A DNA stretch of 8,366 bases, from positions 1 through 8,366 of the forward strand of contig JARBUP010000119.1 in assembly GCA_029239575.1 (NCBI GenBank), written 5' to 3'. A program made the translations under genes and the position numbers. The stretch is from Bacillota bacterium (GTDB taxonomy: Bacteria; Bacillota; Clostridia; Tissierellales; Sedimentibacteraceae). Under the pieces are notes generated by a model. That model saw only the letters and a program-made list of their open reading frames with translations. It was not told where the DNA came from and made no database searches. The first letter of the stretch is position 1. Each line of letters starts with the position of its first letter. Shown here piece by piece: positions 5,980-8,366 of the stretch.

Positions 5980-7272
5980 ATGATTAAAAAAATACTAACT
6001 TATATTTTGAGCTTTTCAATTATATTGTCAAGCGGTGTTCAAATTGTACAAGCTGAAGAACAACCTGAAATATTATGCGAAACTGGAGTATTGATTGATT
6101 CAAATACTATGACAGTTATAGCAGAAAAAGATGCAAATAAAAAAATGTATCCTGCAAGTTTAACAAAAATTATGACTACTATACTTGCAATTGAAAACGG
6201 AAAATTATCGGACATAGTAAAAATAGATGATGATACGCCATATGAAATTGACGGCAGCCACATTGCCTTAGAACCAGGTGAAGTATTGACATTAAAAGAT
6301 TTATTATATGCTACTATGCTTCCATCTGCCAATGATGCTGCTTTAGCCGTAGCTAAATACATAGGTGGAAACGAAGAAGACTTCATTAAAATGATGAATG
6401 AAAAAGCTAAAGAATTAGGTGCAAATAACACAAATTTTGCCAATCCACATGGACTTCACGATGAAAATCATTACACAACAGCATATGATTTAGCTTTAAT
6501 TACAAAATATGCTATGGAAAATGAAACATTTAGAAATATAGTTAATACTAAGAAATATGAAATAAAAACAACTAACAAAAAATCTGAACCAAGATATTTT
6601 ACTACATTAAATAAACTTTTATATAACACAAATTCAAGCCAAATTTATGTTAATGGTTCATATATAAGCCCTTTATATGAAGGTGTAACAGGAGTTAAAA
6701 CTGGATATACACCCGAGGCTGGAAACAGTTTGGTCGCAACAGCACAAAAGGATGGAACGGAATTAATTATGGTTGGTCTTAAAGGCGCATCACTTGATAT
6801 GTATCAAGATGCCCACAACTTATTTAATTATGGATTTACAAATTATAAAAGTTCAATTTTAATAGCTAAAAATACATTTGTACAAAATTTAACAATAAAA
6901 AATGGTGACAGTAAAGAAATATCTGCTATTACAGAAAAAGACTTTACAACACTTATTAGCAAAGATGAAATAAAAAACATTGAGTCAAAGATTGTATTTA
7001 ATGAAATAGATTTACCTTTAGAAAAAAATGAAGTAGTAGGAAAAATTGAATATTCACTAGAAGGTAAAGAAATAGGTAGTGTAAATTTAATTACACCTAC
7101 AAAAGTAAATAGTACTAATGTTTCAGGGGGAAAATTAATTACAATAGTAAAAACAATGACGGTTCTTGTTATTATATTATTGCTACTTGTATTTTCATTA
7201 AAAGTTTATAACAGCACAAAAATTAAATTAAATAGAAAAAGAAGAAGAAAAAAGTATCGTGTAGATATTTAA
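5980..7272 (+). CDS. Serine-type D-alanyl-D-alanine carboxypeptidase (PBP5/DacF family), membrane anchored
   Basis: A low-molecular-weight penicillin-binding protein that trims the terminal D-Ala from peptidoglycan stem peptides outside the membrane. It is 430 aa. A signal peptide (1-25, ending IVQA before EEQ) leads into the S11 peptidase domain with all three active-site motifs: S60-L-T-K63 in YPASLTK, S116-A-N118 in LPSANDA, and K240-T-G242 in TGVKTGYT. NPHGLHDENHYTTAYDLA (155-172) is also typical of the family. A beta-rich PBP5 C-terminal domain follows (about 288-375). The end is a strong hydrophobic segment (about 388-409) and then a very basic tail (KLNRKRRRKKYR), suggesting a true membrane-spanning anchor with a cytoplasmic tail rather than the amphipathic helix of E. 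coli PBP5. The start is ATG 5980 with AAGGAG 6 nt upstream. It is the only plus-strand gene and appears monocistronic. It resembles DacF, but DacB-type paralogues cannot be excluded. Confidence 0.95.
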   Translation: MIKKILTYILSFSIILSSGVQIVQAEEQPEILCETGVLIDSNTMTVIAEKDANKKMYPASLTKIMTTILAIENGKLSDIVKIDDDTPYEIDGSHIALEPGEVLTLKDLLYATMLPSANDAALAVAKYIGGNEEDFIKMMNEKAKELGANNTNFANPHGLHDENHYTTAYDLALITKYAMENETFRNIVNTKKYEIKTTNKKSEPRYFTTLNKLLYNTNSSQIYVNGSYISPLYEGVTGVKTGYTPEAGNSLVATAQKDGTELIMVGLKGASLDMYQDAHNLFNYGFTNYKSSILIAKNTFVQNLTIKNGDSKEISAITEKDFTTLISKDEIKNIESKIVFNEIDLPLEKNEVVGKIEYSLEGKEIGSVNLITPTKVNSTNVSGGKLITIVKTMTVLVIILLLLVFSLKVYNSTKIKLNRKRRRKKYRVDI

Positions 7273-7281
7273 TTAAAAAAC

Positions 7282-7314
7282 AAAACCCTATATCCAAATT
7301 GGAAATAGGGTTTT
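7282..7314. terminator. Bidirectional intrinsic terminator between the carboxypeptidase gene and ridA
   Basis: A long inverted repeat: AAAACCCTAT (7282-7291) pairs with ATAGGGTTTT (7305-7314), then after one A/A mismatch TCCA (7293-7296) pairs with TGGA (7300-7303) around a 3-nt loop. It sits between two convergent genes. On the minus strand the 3' arm is followed by TTTTGTTTTTT, an excellent U-tract for ending the ridA transcript. On the plus strand the U-tract is only four T long, so termination of the carboxypeptidase transcript may be weaker. Confidence 0.9.
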
Positions 7315-7324
7315 ATGCATATTC

Positions 7325-7708
7325 TTATATTACTGCTATTGCTTCAATTTCAACATTAGCATCTTTAGGAAGTCTTGCAACTTCTATACATGCTCTTGCT
7401 GGTTTATTATCTCCGAAGAATTCAGCATACATTTCATTTATTAAACCAAATTGATTCATGTCTTTAATAAAAACTGTACATTTAACAACGTCTTCTAATG
7501 TTGCTCCAGCTTCTTCTAATATAGCTTTTACATTTTGTAATGATATTTTAGTTTCTTCTTTTATATCATCACCTTTATATAATTCTCCTGTTGCTGGGTT
7601 TATTGGCAATTGTCCTGATACATAAACTGTATTATTAGCTTTAATGCCTTGTGAATAAGGTCCTACTGCTGCAGGTGCATTTGTAGTATTGATAATTTGA
7701 TTTTTCAT
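7325..7708 (-). CDS. ridA: RidA, reactive enamine/imine deaminase (YjgF/YER057c/UK114 family)
   Basis: RidA hydrolyses reactive 2-aminoacrylate-type enamines/imines released by PLP-dependent dehydratases, protecting other PLP enzymes. The 127 aa are the normal family size and form a trimeric chorismate-mutase-like fold. Visible family features are APAAVGPYSQG (11-21), VYVSGQLPINPATGEL (28-43), and the signature PARACIEVARLPKDANVEIEAIAV (103-126) with R105, C107 and E120 at the positions known for the active-site cleft of RidA. The start is ATG 7708 with GGAGGA about 9 nt upstream. It begins 15 nt after the rsfS stop, so it is probably the last gene of a yqeK-rsfS-ridA transcript ending at the hairpin at 7282-7314. 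The link to the neighbouring ribosome genes is positional only. Confidence 0.96.
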   Translation of the reverse strand: MKNQIINTTNAPAAVGPYSQGIKANNTVYVSGQLPINPATGELYKGDDIKEETKISLQNVKAILEEAGATLEDVVKCTVFIKDMNQFGLINEMYAEFFGDNKPARACIEVARLPKDANVEIEAIAVI

Positions 7709-7723
7709 AATCTTCTTCCTCCA

Positions 7724-8092
7724 TTATTTCCAATTATTTATTCCATATTGTTCAACGTCAATTGAATTATTGTCAAACCATAGTGATTCAAGATCATACA
7801 TTTCTCTTTCATCTTTATGGAATACGTGAACAATGATGTTATCAGTAACTAATAAAATCCATCTTCCCGTTTCAAAACCTTCTTTATAATGAACTTCTAT
7901 TCCTTCTTTTCCTGCTTTGTCAATAACTTCATCAGCTATGGCAACAGTTTGCCTTTCATTATTACCACTGCAAATAATAAAATAATCAGTAATTGAACTG
8001 ATTTTAGACACATCTAATATTACAAAATTATATGCCTTTTTATTATCACATGCTTTTAAAATTATTTCAATATCTTTTTCATTTGGTTTCAA
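7724..8092 (-). CDS. rsfS: RsfS, ribosomal silencing factor (Iojap/YbeB/YqeL family)
   Basis: RsfS binds ribosomal protein L14 on the large subunit and blocks joining with the small subunit, lowering translation under poor nutrition. Family features include YNFVILDVSKISSITDYFIICSGNNERQ (the conserved core with D-x-S and TDYF), the segment HYKEGFETGRWILLVTDNIIVHVFHKDERE, and YDLESLW. The open frame reaches GTG 8107, but that codon is part of the Shine-Dalgarno itself. GGAGG (8101-8105) is followed 8 nt later by TTG 8092, which I take as the start, giving 122 aa (MKPNEKDIEII...). It overlaps the end of yqeK by 14 nt, the conserved yqeK-rsfS order of Firmicutes, so translation is likely coupled. 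Identity is secure; the exact start is inferred. Confidence 0.95.
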   Translation of the reverse strand: MKPNEKDIEIILKACDNKKAYNFVILDVSKISSITDYFIICSGNNERQTVAIADEVIDKAGKEGIEVHYKEGFETGRWILLVTDNIIVHVFHKDEREMYDLESLWFDNNSIDVEQYGINNWK

Positions 8093-8366
8093 ATTTATTT
8101 CCTCCACTAATTAAATAATCAAGAGTTTTTAAAGATTGTTCATCAAGCTCAAAACCTCTCTGCTTTACATAATTTATTGTACTTTCTAAGCATTTTACTA
8201 TTGACTCATTTATATTATCATAAGCAAGTTTTCTCAATTCATTTACACCCTCATAATTTCTATAAGGTTCTATTTTATCAGCTATAAAAATAACTTTCTC
8301 AAGCAAAGACATATTCTCCCTACCTGTTGTATGATATTTTATAGCATTTATTATATCTTCATCTGA
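8079..8366 (-). CDS. yqeK: YqeK-family HD-domain hydrolase, 5' part outside window
   Basis: This is the C-terminal 95 residues of a YqeK protein, an HD-superfamily metal-dependent phosphohydrolase; members of this family are reported to hydrolyse diadenosine tetraphosphate symmetrically. The visible frame opens SDEDIINAIKYHTTGREN and continues MSLLEKVIFIADKIEPYR, which are hallmarks of the family (the AIxYHTxGR motif and the ADxIEPxR motif). The N-terminal HD motif and the start are beyond the right edge; an internal ATG at 8312 lies inside the conserved domain and is not the start. It ends at TGA 8079-8081, overlapping the rsfS start by 14 nt. The TGA is an ordinary stop: the family ends about here and another TGA follows three codons later. 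Confidence 0.93.
   Translation of the reverse strand, partial: SDEDIINAIKYHTTGRENMSLLEKVIFIADKIEPYRNYEGVNELRKLAYDNINESIVKCLESTINYVKQRGFELDEQSLKTLDYLISGGNKFETK
8101..8105 (-). promoter_or_regulatory. Shine-Dalgarno GGAGG that sets the rsfS start at TTG 8092
   Basis: On the minus strand GTGGAGGAAATAAATTTG contains both the apparent GTG start (8107) and a full GGAGG. A GTG overlapping the ribosome binding site cannot use it, whereas TTG 8092 lies at an ideal 8-nt spacing. The site lies within the yqeK coding sequence. Confidence 0.75.

Noticed and set aside
6039..6443. 134-codon open frame on the minus strand
   Set aside because: It is antisense to the catalytic domain of the carboxypeptidase, with no family resemblance and no ribosome binding site.
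8079..8081. TGA ending yqeK as a second selenocysteine codon
   Set aside because: The family ends at about this point, the rsfS start overlaps here, and a further in-frame TGA follows within a few codons without a conserved extension.
1..8366. Mobile elements, CRISPR arrays, phage or defence genes
   Set aside because: No transposase or integrase motifs, no regularly spaced repeats and no terminal inverted repeats were seen; nearly all sequence is accounted for by conserved genes.

Overview
The window is very AT-rich bacterial DNA with strong AAGGAG/GGAGG ribosome binding sites. It carries a complete set of selenocysteine (Sec) protein genes and classic Firmicute neighbours (yqeK, rsfS, comEA, a dacF-type carboxypeptidase). 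It most likely comes from a low-GC anaerobic Firmicute of the Clostridia/Tissierellia type that uses Sec. I cannot name a species from the sequence.

Layout from left to right: a truncated OmpR/PhoB-type response regulator (minus strand, running off the left edge, with its own promoter); selB, selA and selD (all minus, tightly spaced); comEA (minus, immediately upstream of selD, so probably first gene of a comEA-selD-selA-selB transcript); a divergent plus-strand gene for a D-alanyl-D-alanine carboxypeptidase; a bidirectional terminator hairpin; then ridA, rsfS and the 3' part of yqeK (minus, running off the right edge), which form a second closely packed group.

The Sec genes work together. 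SelD makes selenophosphate, SelA uses it to convert Ser-tRNA(Sec) to Sec-tRNA(Sec), and SelB delivers that tRNA to UGA codons followed by a SECIS hairpin. The most important annotation point is that selD is itself a Sec gene. Its true ATG is at 5190, and an in-frame UGA at 5140-5142 encodes Sec17, the catalytic residue. A naive gene call starts at a TTG at 5103 and loses the whole catalytic N-terminus. A SECIS-like stem-loop lies directly downstream of the UGA. No tRNA(Sec) gene is in the window.

The second notable point is that the response regulator has glutamate at the normal aspartate phosphoacceptor site. The other genes look like ordinary housekeeping genes. I found no mobile element, CRISPR array, phage gene or defence system, and I do not claim a wholly new system here.
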